Shown: piece after piece, positions 1 to 5,032 of the stretch | Numbering within the stretch: position 1 is the stretch's first letter | Layout: every line of letters begins with the position of its first letter | NCBI GenBank assembly: GCA_905214305.1 | Contig: CAJMLK010000087.1 | Location: 1-5,063, forward strand | DNA from: an uncultured bacterium | Lineage (GTDB): Bacteria > Desulfobacterota > Desulfovibrionia > Desulfovibrionales > Desulfovibrionaceae | Direction of reading: 5' to 3' | DNA length: 5,063 bases | Position numbers and translations under genes: made by a program | The notes under the pieces: generated by a model | Told to the model about the DNA's origin: nothing | Databases searched by the model: none | The model's input: only the letters and a program-made list of their open reading frames with translations

Positions 1-1
1 A

Positions 2-29
2 GAAAACCTCCAGCTTCGAGGCTAGGAGG
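2..29. repeat. Stem-loop repeat, copy 1
   Basis: The arm at 7-14 pairs with 21-29 (CCTCC with GGAGG, plus AGC with GCT around a bulged A at 24), leaving a six-base loop. The 15 bases at 2-16 match 140-154 at 14 of 15 positions, and both copies are closed by GGAGG. I see a duplicated hairpin; its role is unknown. It lies at the window edge, so anything to its left is unseen. Confidence 0.5.
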
Positions 30-57
30 GTGAACAACGTGTTGACACTCTACAGCT

Positions 58-92
58 AGAGCAGTTAACGAATGAAATGAGTTAACTGCTCT
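58..92. repeat. Perfect 12-bp inverted repeat
   Basis: AGAGCAGTTAAC (58-69) is the exact reverse complement of GTTAACTGCTCT (81-92), with an 11-base spacer. No T-run follows directly on either strand, so it is not a typical intrinsic terminator. Such symmetry fits a dimeric-protein operator or an RNA stem. A TTGACA at 42-47 lies just upstream, but no good -10 element follows at 16-18 bases. Confidence 0.6.
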
Positions 93-139
93 GCTGATCC
101 GCCGCCATGATTTTTTGTGCGCTCCTCGGGTTCCGGGCC

Positions 140-167
140 GAAAGCCTCCAGCTTGCGACGGGGAGGC
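140..167. repeat. Stem-loop repeat, copy 2
   Basis: GCCTCC (144-149) pairs with GGAGGC (162-167) around a 12-base loop. The 5' half (140-154) repeats the sequence at 2-16 with one mismatch. Two further small perfect hairpins follow at once: GGATGC/GCATCC at 180-194 and GGGC/GCCC at 195-206. The cluster suggests a structured transcript or a repeat family, not coding sequence. Confidence 0.5.
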
Positions 168-207
168 CAGGCAGCGTGTGGATGCTTTGCATCCGGGCTT
201 GCGCCCA

Positions 208-283
208 AAGAAATCCGGCCCTTTTTATCTCGATGTGCACTATGGTGCTCTTCGCGGTAAAAAGGGCCGGATTTCTTGTTTTT
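208..283 (+). terminator. Long 20-bp inverted repeat with T-run, likely terminator
   Basis: The 20 bases at 208-227 are perfectly complementary to 258-277. The core is CCGGCCC/GGGCCGG, flanked by A/T-rich ends, with a 30-base loop that holds a small GCAC/GTGC hairpin. On the plus strand the stem ends in ATTTCTT and is followed by T5 at 279-283, as in an intrinsic terminator. The loop is unusually long for one. What it terminates is not visible: either a small RNA within 1-207 or a gene left of the window. GGGCCG at 135-140 could pair with CGGCCC at 216-221 and compete with this stem. Confidence 0.45.
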
Positions 284-295
284 GAGCGAAAATAA

Positions 296-819
296 CGGCT
301 ATTAAGCAGGCTTTGGCGATTTTACCGTTGAACATATATGCCTTTTACGTTTTTTTTGCCATTCCTGCCAGTGCTTTGCCCGTTTTGGAGCAAGGACACA
401 AAAATTCCCATTCTGTGGGGCGGTCTGGTGTCTGCGCGCATACGTCCAGTTTGTCCGGGCAGTTGCATGCGCTAATGGCACGCGCGCGCCCTGCAATGCC
501 TGCTTCGTCTGCCAGCGTCAGAGCCGCGTCGCATTGAAAGTTTCCTACGACGGCAAGAATAGGCACAGTTTCTTTGCGCAGTTACGCATCCAGTGCAGAT
601 TGGCTTTGCGAATGTGCATTCTCAAAATTTACGGCACGCTTGCTTCGATGCCTAAGCGCGCACGAAAATAGCTCTGCCAGCCTGGCGGCAGACGTTGGCG
701 AGCCTGCGAGCCTTACGAATGGCGACTGCTCCCGCATCCGCCAGAGCCATTTCAAAGAGAAGTTGCTCTGGTACACAGGTTTTTGGTTTGGGAAGGGCCA
801 TTCGCAATACGCAGCTGCG
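296..819. other. Gene-poor intergenic stretch
   Basis: I see no convincing gene here. Short overlapping open frames occur on both strands, but none has a good ribosome binding site, a recognisable family, or the strong G/C third-position bias of the real genes in this window. Base composition is visibly less GC-rich. The longest continuous minus-strand frame runs from about 830 down to 345 but is broken by an in-frame TAA at 582-584. Minor symmetric sites are present: CCAGAGC/GCTCTGG at 741-771, and a 12-base perfect palindrome at 809-820 that overlaps the kinase stop codon. Confidence 0.5.
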
Positions 820-1434
820 TTAAAGGGCAATGCAGCGCTCGCGGGCGGGCATGGGCGGCAGCACCGTGGAAGGCAGTACCGTGGACGGCAGCGCCTGAGC
901 CAGACGGTTCCAGTTGCGGGCCTTGCTCAGGGCATCCAGAGCCAGATTGCGCAGGATCAGGTAGCTTTCAGCCAGATCATGCCTGTCCGTGTCAATAATG
1001 TGGTCTGCATGAAGCGGCTCGTCAAACCTGTCGGTCAGGCCGCTCAGGCCCGGCACATGGCTTTGCCCGGCCTTGGCGTACAGGCCCCTTGTGTCGCGGT
1101 TGACCAGAGTCTGCAAGGCGCAGCGTACCCATACCTCATGATACAGGGGCAGATTTTCGCGGTTTTTCTGGCGCATGCCGCTGTAGGGCGTAGTGGCGGC
1201 CACAATGCAGACGCGTCCCTGAGCATGGCATTGCATGGCCTGATCGCGCAGGGCGTTCACCGCGGTGGTGCGCTCGTGGGGCGCGGAGCCGGCAAGGCCC
1301 GCCTGACGGCAAAAATGGTCTTCGTCAACGAACTCGGTCTCAACGCCCTGTCCTTCAAGAAAAAGGCGTACAAGAGATCCAAGGGTGGTTTTGCCGCTGC
1401 CGGAAAGCCCCAGCAGCCAGATCACGGGCGTCAT
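820..1434 (-). CDS. Adenylylsulfate (APS) kinase-like protein, CysC family
   Basis: This encodes a 204-residue cytoplasmic P-loop kinase. APS kinases use ATP to phosphorylate adenylylsulfate, making PAPS for sulfation or assimilation. Visible motifs: a Walker A loop GLSGSGKT (residues 9-16); VDEDHFCR (36-43), where CysC has the DGDNVR-type segment; an ER (54-55) matching the DR of the APS-binding region; and RDTRGLYAKA (113-122), matching the conserved RDPKGLYKKA. LSGLTDRFDEP (130-140) replaces FTGIDxxYEAP, and IIDTD (146-150) closes the core. The start at 1434 is chosen because GAGG lies five bases upstream; an ATG 27 codons further up has no ribosome binding site and adds unrelated residues. 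The C-terminus carries two PSTVL repeats (183-192). Family membership is clear. The substrate is less so, because DGD is DED and FTGI is LSGL, so a related nucleotide-linked substrate is possible. No sulfurylase or cys gene is adjacent. Confidence 0.88.
   Translation of the reverse strand: MTPVIWLLGLSGSGKTTLGSLVRLFLEGQGVETEFVDEDHFCRQAGLAGSAPHERTTAVNALRDQAMQCHAQGRVCIVAATTPYSGMRQKNRENLPLYHEVWVRCALQTLVNRDTRGLYAKAGQSHVPGLSGLTDRFDEPLHADHIIDTDRHDLAESYLILRNLALDALSKARNWNRLAQALPSTVLPSTVLPPMPARERCIAL
857..886. repeat. 15-bp tandem repeat inside the kinase gene
   Basis: Two 15-base units (857-871 and 872-886) differ at two positions, and a partial third copy begins at 887 with GGCAGC. Being a multiple of three, the repeat encodes PSTVL twice, near the C-terminus of the kinase. 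This suggests in-frame slippage in a dispensable tail. Confidence 0.75.
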
Positions 1435-1464
1435 GCGTACCTCGCTTGTTTGCGCGTTGCATTG

Positions 1465-1481
1465 GCGCGGCCGGGCCGCGC
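1465..1481. repeat. GC-only interrupted palindrome in the kinase leader
   Basis: GCGCGGCC (1465-1472) and GGCCGCGC (1474-1481) are perfect inverse complements around a single G. As RNA this would fold as a 6-bp GC stem with a 5-base loop, about 30 bases upstream of the kinase start codon. It could influence the kinase mRNA leader, but no U-tract follows. No clear kinase promoter was found between 1482 and 1632. Confidence 0.55.
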
Positions 1482-1632
1482 GGGAACGCCCGGAAAAATG
1501 CAATAATCCGGCCATGATGAATAAGTTGTTTTATTAAGGCTGGATACGATAAAGCGGGGAGAAGGCGAAAGCTTTTTTGACGCCCGTGCGTGGGCAAAAG
1601 AGGGCGAAGCGGCAAAAATATCCCTGACAACG

Positions 1633-1663
1633 AAAAAAGGGAGTCAGCAAGCTGACTCCCTTT
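1633..1663 (-). terminator. Intrinsic terminator of the tRNA operon
   Basis: A perfect 13-bp stem (1636-1648 with 1651-1663, core GGGAGTCAGC) has a tiny loop. On the minus strand it is followed by a continuous T-run (complement of A at 1633-1638). It begins nine bases past the CCA end of tRNA-Asp, exactly where a terminator of the leftward tRNA transcript is expected. Confidence 0.88.
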
Positions 1664-1671
1664 AAACATTC

Positions 1672-1748
<77 letters not shown>

Positions 1749-1758
1749 GGATTTTTGG

Positions 1759-1834
1759 TGGTGGGCAGTACAGGACTTGAACCTGTGGCCCCCGCCGTGT
1801 GAAGGCGGTGCTCTACCAGCTGAGCTAACTGCCC
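1759..1834 (-). tRNA. tRNA-Val (anticodon CAC)
   Basis: This 76-base cloverleaf includes an encoded CCA. The acceptor arm GGGCAGT pairs with ACTGCCC. The D-arm is GCTC/GAGC, the anticodon stem CCGCC/GGCGG with loop TTCACAC gives CAC, and the T-arm is ACAGG/CCTGT with loop TTCAAGT. The discriminator is A, as expected for valine. It decodes GTG. A second CCA triplet follows directly. It lies ten bases upstream of tRNA-Asp and is presumably cotranscribed with it. Confidence 0.96.
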
Positions 1835-1847
1835 TCCCGGAGACACG

Positions 1848-1876
1848 TTTCTATGCAAAAGCCACTGAAGAGTCAA
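1848..1876 (-). promoter_or_regulatory. Sigma-70-type promoter for the tRNA-Val/tRNA-Asp operon
   Basis: On the minus strand TTGACT (1876-1871, five of six matches to TTGACA) is followed after exactly 17 bases by TAGAAA (1853-1848, four of six matches to TATAAT). This places the start of transcription a few bases before the tRNA-Val 5' end at 1834. A/T-rich sequence upstream (1880-1960) could act as an UP element. Confidence 0.65.
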
Positions 1877-1890
1877 GCGAAAAATATGAA

Positions 1891-1917
1891 GTAAAAATTT
1901 TTTTACAGGGGTAAAAA
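1891..1917. repeat. Alternating GTAAAAA / TTTTTAC / GTAAAAA symmetry
   Basis: GTAAAAA occurs at 1891-1897 and again at 1911-1917, with its reverse complement TTTTTAC between them at 1900-1906. The middle copy can pair with either neighbour. The block lies in the AT-rich region between the divergent tRNA operon and the deacetylase gene, so a protein-binding site is conceivable. Simple A/T-tract chance is also plausible. Confidence 0.35.
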
Positions 1918-1992
1918 GTCAATACTGTGATTTTATTGAATAAATTTTATTTTCCATAAATCCAGCACATTGATTGTCTTGCGCCGTACCGG

Positions 1993-2037
1993 GGGGAGTG
2001 CTAGACCTCCTGTAGCACCCCGCTCGGCGTGAGCCGA
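1993..2037 (+). promoter_or_regulatory. Tandem hairpins in the deacetylase leader
   Basis: Two stem-loops lie side by side. In the first, GTGCTA (1998-2003) pairs with TAGCAC (2013-2018), extended by GGG/CCC across a bulged A. In the second, TCGGC (2024-2028) pairs with GCCGA (2033-2037) and is capped by GTGA, a GNRA-type tetraloop. If transcribed they form a structured 5' leader about 75 bases before the start codon. I do not recognise a known riboswitch class, and no clear promoter for the gene was found upstream. Confidence 0.3.
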
Positions 2038-2109
2038 AGCTGCGGCGGCCATAATGGCAGTTTTGCGGCCCATAAATGGGGTGACAGCAGTTATTTTAGA
2101 GGCAATGTA

Positions 2110-3174
2110 ATGAAACCCTTATGGATACGCCTTTGGGCGGTATTTTTTTTAGGGCTGGCCGTTGGCGCTGCTCAGGGCGTTCAGGCCCGGGTAGTGGACG
2201 GCAGCAGCATCATGGATCAGCACATGCGCGAAAATCTCTGCGCGCTGACGTTTGATGACGGCCCTTCTACCAACACTCCCCAGTTGCTGGACATGCTGAG
2301 TGAATACGGCATTCCGGCCACGTTTTTTCTTTTGGGCAAGCAGGCCGAGCGGCATCCTGACCTTGTGCGGCGCATTCTGGCCGAGGGCCATGAGGTTGGC
2401 AACCACTCCTATTCGCACCCCAATCTACGCATGCTTTCGCCCGAAAAGAAAATGCATGAAATCGGGCAGACCGATGCCATCCTGCGCTCTCTTGGGGCCA
2501 GCCCCGCATTTTTGCGGCCCCCTTACGGGGCCTATGATAATCAGACCGTGGCTGTGGCCGAAAGTCTGGGGCTGGGCATCATGCTCTGGTCGCTGGACAG
2601 CCGTGACTGGAAGAGCCTGCCCGCCAATTACGCCACTCTGCGCAGCACACGCGGCACAGTATATGATACCGGCGCGCTGCGGGGCATTTTTTTGTTTCAC
2701 GATACGCACAAGCGCACTGTGGAAGACCTGCCGCGCATCATTCGTGACCTGCGCGCCGGGGGCTGTCAGCGTTTTGTGACTGTGAGCGACTATCTTGATG
2801 GTCTGCTTGACCCGGAACCGGGCATCCTTATGACCCGCCGTGCCGCAGACAGCGCCCAGCCCGTAGTGGCAGACAGAAAGCCCGGCCGTCTCAAGGAGCA
2901 GTTTCAGGAGATGCCGCCTGAAAGCTACCCCGCAGGCACGGCGGCCTTGCCTTTGGCGCGTACAAGCCGTCCCTGGCGGTCAGAAAGCGATGCGGCCGCG
3001 GGTGGTGCGCAATCCCCCGCCGAAGCGGACAGGCAGGCCGCCGGTGAAAACAGCGGCCTCAGCCATGACAGCGGCCCGCAGCCTGCCGCGGGCGGGCCGG
3101 GAACCGGCGCGGGCATGCCCCTGGGCAGTTCTGTTCTTACGCCCGGCGCAGCCACTGCTCCGGCGGGAGCCTGA
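2110..3174 (+). CDS. Exported polysaccharide deacetylase (NodB-homology, carbohydrate esterase family 4)
   Basis: This is a 354-residue protein predicted to remove N- or O-acetyl groups from a cell-envelope or extracellular glycan (chitin-like, peptidoglycan or exopolysaccharide). Residues 1-26 form a signal peptide (basic start, hydrophobic 8-21, likely cut after VQA). The NodB domain spans about 43-232. It shows TFDDGP (47-52, catalytic and metal Asp), HSYSH (99-103, metal His pair), RPPYG (136-140), LWSLDSRDW (159-167) and FLFHD (194-198, catalytic His). All five motifs look intact, so activity is expected. Residues from about 235 to the end are Pro/Ala/Gly/Ser-rich low-complexity sequence, not part of the fold. 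The start at 2110 is chosen because AGAGG lies seven bases upstream and it begins the signal peptide; an in-frame GTG at 2029 would bury that signal. The gene is monocistronic and ends at a terminator. The exact glycan cannot be told from sequence. Confidence 0.92.
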   Translation: MKPLWIRLWAVFFLGLAVGAAQGVQARVVDGSSIMDQHMRENLCALTFDDGPSTNTPQLLDMLSEYGIPATFFLLGKQAERHPDLVRRILAEGHEVGNHSYSHPNLRMLSPEKKMHEIGQTDAILRSLGASPAFLRPPYGAYDNQTVAVAESLGLGIMLWSLDSRDWKSLPANYATLRSTRGTVYDTGALRGIFLFHDTHKRTVEDLPRIIRDLRAGGCQRFVTVSDYLDGLLDPEPGILMTRRAADSAQPVVADRKPGRLKEQFQEMPPESYPAGTAALPLARTSRPWRSESDAAAGGAQSPAEADRQAAGENSGLSHDSGPQPAAGGPGTGAGMPLGSSVLTPGAATAPAGA

Positions 3175-3198
3175 AGCCGCCTCACCTTTGCATATCAG

Positions 3199-3226
3199 AA
3201 AAGCGCCCCATGAGGGGCGCTTTTTT
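3199..3226 (+). terminator. Intrinsic terminator of the deacetylase gene
   Basis: AAAAGCGCCCC (3199-3209) pairs perfectly with GGGGCGCTTTT (3214-3224) over a four-base loop, with a T6 run at 3221-3226. It lies 25 bases after the deacetylase stop. On the minus strand the stem is followed by four Ts, so it may also stop leftward transcription from nspC. Confidence 0.92.
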
Positions 3227-3255
3227 GTGGAAGGCTGAACTGCTGCCTGCGCCGG

Positions 3256-3310
3256 CAGCCATGCCGTCTGGCAAATATTTCGTCTGGCAAATATCTCGTC
3301 GCCATGGCTG
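3256..3310. repeat. 16-bp tandem repeat enclosed by an 8-bp inverted repeat
   Basis: CAGCCATG (3256-3263) and CATGGCTG (3303-3310) are exact inverse complements. Between them lie two tandem 16-base units (3265-3280 and 3281-3296) sharing CGTCTGGCAAATAT and differing at one base, then a stub of a third (CGTC). The element is in the non-coding gap between the convergent deacetylase and nspC genes. Its role is unknown. Confidence 0.7.
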
Positions 3311-3442
3311 AAAAAACAGGCAAACGAACAGGCTGGCCTGCTGATGACGCCAGTCGGGCCACATGGCTGCCTGCAGCATTGCCCGCACCGTTGGGCACAG
3401 CGTTGGCCACTGCCCTGCCCACACACGGTGGCCCGCACGTCT

Positions 3443-3505
3443 GACCGCCCGCGGGCCGGTCTGTCAGGCTCCTGGGGGCGCTTGGGGCAAGCCCGCAGGC
3501 TTGCC
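3443..3505. repeat. GC-rich hairpins downstream of nspC
   Basis: GACCGCCC pairs with GGG-C-CGGTC across 3443-3461, and GGCAAGCC (3486-3493) pairs perfectly with GGCTTGCC (3498-3505) over a CGCA loop. The second stem starts 11 bases past the nspC stop codon on the minus strand. Neither has a T-run on that strand, so they are not standard intrinsic terminators. They may protect the mRNA 3' end or assist Rho-dependent termination. The rest of 3230-3516 holds no gene that I can support. Confidence 0.4.
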
Positions 3506-3516
3506 TTCGGGGCCTG

Positions 3517-4737
3517 TCAGGACAGCCGGTTTTTAAAGTCCGCATAGCCGAATTCACGCAGCATGCGAAAATCCATATCTCCGGCAGCGTCCGGCCCGCA
3601 GATGCCGATGGAGGGCAGGCGCAGGCCGTTGAACGTGGTGGTCTTGACCATGCTGTAGATAGCCATGTCTTCAAAGACAAGGCGTTGCCCGGGCTTGAGC
3701 GGGGCTTCAAAAGAGTATTCCCCGGCAACGTCGCCCGCCAGACAGGATTTGCCCGCCAGACGGCATGTCCAGCTTTTTTGCCCGGCTTCTCCGGCGAGGA
3801 CGGCTGCGCCGTCATGCTCGTAGCGCACGCGCGGGCGGTAGGGCATCTCGATAACGTCGGGCATATGGCAGGGTACGCCGATATCCAGAATGGCGATGGG
3901 CATATCAGCTTCAATGACGTCCAGCACGGTGACTGCAAGCCAGCCCGCGTCCAGCGCCACGGCTTCGCCCGGTTCAAGGTATATCTGGGCCTGATAGCGG
4001 TCGCGCCATTGCGTCAGCAGACGGCAGAGCAGGTCAAGGTCGTAGTCCGGCCTCGTGATGTGGTGGCCGCCGCCCATGTTGATCCAGCGGCACTGGGGCA
4101 GCCACTGGCCGAAGTTTTTTTCTACGGCAGCCAGTGTGCGCTCAAGGGCGTCGGCTCCCTGTTCGCACAGGGTGTGAAAATGGAGGCCGGATATGCCCGT
4201 CATGGCTGCGGGGTCGAAATGCTTGCGGCGTATGCCCAGACGCGAACCCGGCGCGCAGGGATTGTAAATTTCTACAGCGCCTTCAGAATGTTCGGGGTTG
4301 ATGCGCAGCCCGCACTGTATTTGCCTGTCCGGGCAGCGGTCGCGGTTCCACATTTCAATGGCAGGAGCGAACTCACGCCACTGTGCCGTGGAGTTGAACA
4401 CGATGTGGTCCGTCAGGGTGAGCAGTTCTGCCATTTCACGTCTGTTCCAGCCCGCGGCGAATGCGTGAACCTCGCCACCAAACTCTTCACGGGCGAGGCG
4501 GGCTTCGTCAACGGAGCTGGCGCAGGCCCCCCATAGCGGGCCGTGCCCCTTGAAGCGGGAAAGCAGCGGAAATGTGCCCCATGCGGCATACCCCTTGAGC
4601 GCCAGAAGAATTTTCGCTCCGGTGCGTTCTTGCACACTGTTGAGTATGGCCGCGTTGGAGTTGAGCCGGTTTTCATCCAGCACAAAGCAGGGTGAAGGGA
4701 TGCGGGCTGGATCGAAAAGAAGGTGCTGGCAGTGCAT
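3517..4737 (-). CDS. nspC: Carboxynorspermidine/carboxyspermidine decarboxylase
   Basis: This is a 406-residue PLP enzyme of the alanine racemase-fold (fold III) decarboxylases. It decarboxylates carboxynorspermidine or carboxyspermidine to norspermidine or spermidine, the last step of the aspartate-semialdehyde-dependent polyamine route that replaces S-adenosylmethionine decarboxylase. Motifs: ALKGY (46-50), with K48 the probable PLP Schiff-base lysine; HFHTLCE (186-192); the glycine-rich phosphate loop GGGHH (222-226); EPGE (255-258); SCLAGD (331-336), matching the catalytic Cys-Asp region of ornithine decarboxylase relatives; and MVKTTTFNG (363-371), typical of NspC. The length is slightly above the usual 370-400; a local insertion near 311-322 may contribute. 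The start is supported by AGAGGAA five bases upstream. The partner dehydrogenase (carboxynorspermidine synthase) is not in the window, so the gene stands alone here. Which polyamine is made cannot be settled from sequence. Confidence 0.95.
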   Translation of the reverse strand: MHCQHLLFDPARIPSPCFVLDENRLNSNAAILNSVQERTGAKILLALKGYAAWGTFPLLSRFKGHGPLWGACASSVDEARLAREEFGGEVHAFAAGWNRREMAELLTLTDHIVFNSTAQWREFAPAIEMWNRDRCPDRQIQCGLRINPEHSEGAVEIYNPCAPGSRLGIRRKHFDPAAMTGISGLHFHTLCEQGADALERTLAAVEKNFGQWLPQCRWINMGGGHHITRPDYDLDLLCRLLTQWRDRYQAQIYLEPGEAVALDAGWLAVTVLDVIEADMPIAILDIGVPCHMPDVIEMPYRPRVRYEHDGAAVLAGEAGQKSWTCRLAGKSCLAGDVAGEYSFEAPLKPGQRLVFEDMAIYSMVKTTTFNGLRLPSIGICGPDAAGDMDFRMLREFGYADFKNRLS

Positions 4738-4831
4738 GTGGGTTCCTCTGGGAAGGATTTCGTGCCGGGTTGTGAGCTGGTAAAGCAGAGTGCCCGGTTT
4801 TTTTTGTTATTTGAAATTTGTTCGCGTTCTG

Positions 4832-4860
4832 AGAATACATGCGGTGATGGGGGCTGTCAC
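4832..4860 (-). promoter_or_regulatory. Possible sigma-70 promoter of nspC
   Basis: On the minus strand GTGACA (4860-4855, five of six matches to TTGACA) is followed after 17 bases by TATTCT (4837-4832, four of six matches to TATAAT). This predicts an nspC leader of roughly 85-90 bases, rich in A/T near 4798-4820. A GGTGA/TCACC inverted repeat (4843-4861) overlaps the spacer and -35 and could be a regulator site. Confidence 0.45.
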
Positions 4861-5032
4861 CAAGGCAGTTAGGGTGTCTGCGCGGGCCTTTTTTAACGTT
4901 GGCTGAACCGCCTGTACGGCGGGTAAAGAGGTGGAAGGGGGCGGCCTTCGAGAAGGAATGCTGCCTCCCTGCGGGCGCGGAGGCTTCTTCTTTGATGTTG
5001 ATTGGGCCGCCTTCGCGGCGGGCGGCAGAGGG
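4861..5032. other. Non-coding, hairpin-rich stretch upstream of nspC
   Basis: No gene is supported here. Perfect short stems include CCGCC/GGCGG (4908-4922), GCCTCC/GGAGGC (4963-4984) and GCCGC/GCGGC (5006-5019). The second is followed on the plus strand by TTCTTCTTT, giving it a weak terminator look, although no plus-strand gene precedes it in this window. Confidence 0.45.

Noticed and set aside
42..71. Promoter starting at TTGACA (42-47)
   Set aside because: The -35 is perfect, but the bases 16-18 positions downstream (TTAACG/TAACGA) are a poor -10, and no gene follows.
107..295. A 62-codon plus-strand open frame
   Set aside because: It has no ribosome binding site and runs straight through several perfect hairpins, so the structure explains this DNA better.
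313..537. A plus-strand frame with a signal-peptide-like start
   Set aside because: It has a TTG start with only a weak ribosome binding site, an overlapping antisense frame and no recognisable family. The hydrophobic start is probably chance in T-rich DNA.
574..1506. A 310-codon plus-strand open frame
   Set aside because: It lies antisense across the CysC-family gene, which has clear motifs, a ribosome binding site and sensible codon use. The plus-strand product matches no family I know.
1432..1515. Longer start for the CysC-family gene at 1515
   Set aside because: No ribosome binding site precedes it. It adds 27 residues that do not fit the family and crosses a strong GC palindrome.
2029..2109. 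GTG start at 2029 for the deacetylase
   Set aside because: It lies inside a hairpin, lacks a ribosome binding site and would bury the signal peptide. The ATG at 2110 has AGAGG at good spacing.
3486..3505. Hairpin after nspC as an intrinsic terminator
   Set aside because: The 8-bp stem is perfect, but no T-run follows it on the minus strand.
3195..3977. A 260-codon minus-strand open frame
   Set aside because: It overlaps nspC in another frame and runs on through non-coding repeats and a terminator.
3685..4536. A 283-codon plus-strand open frame
   Set aside because: It is antisense to nspC, whose motifs are unmistakable. Long antisense frames are common in GC-rich genes.
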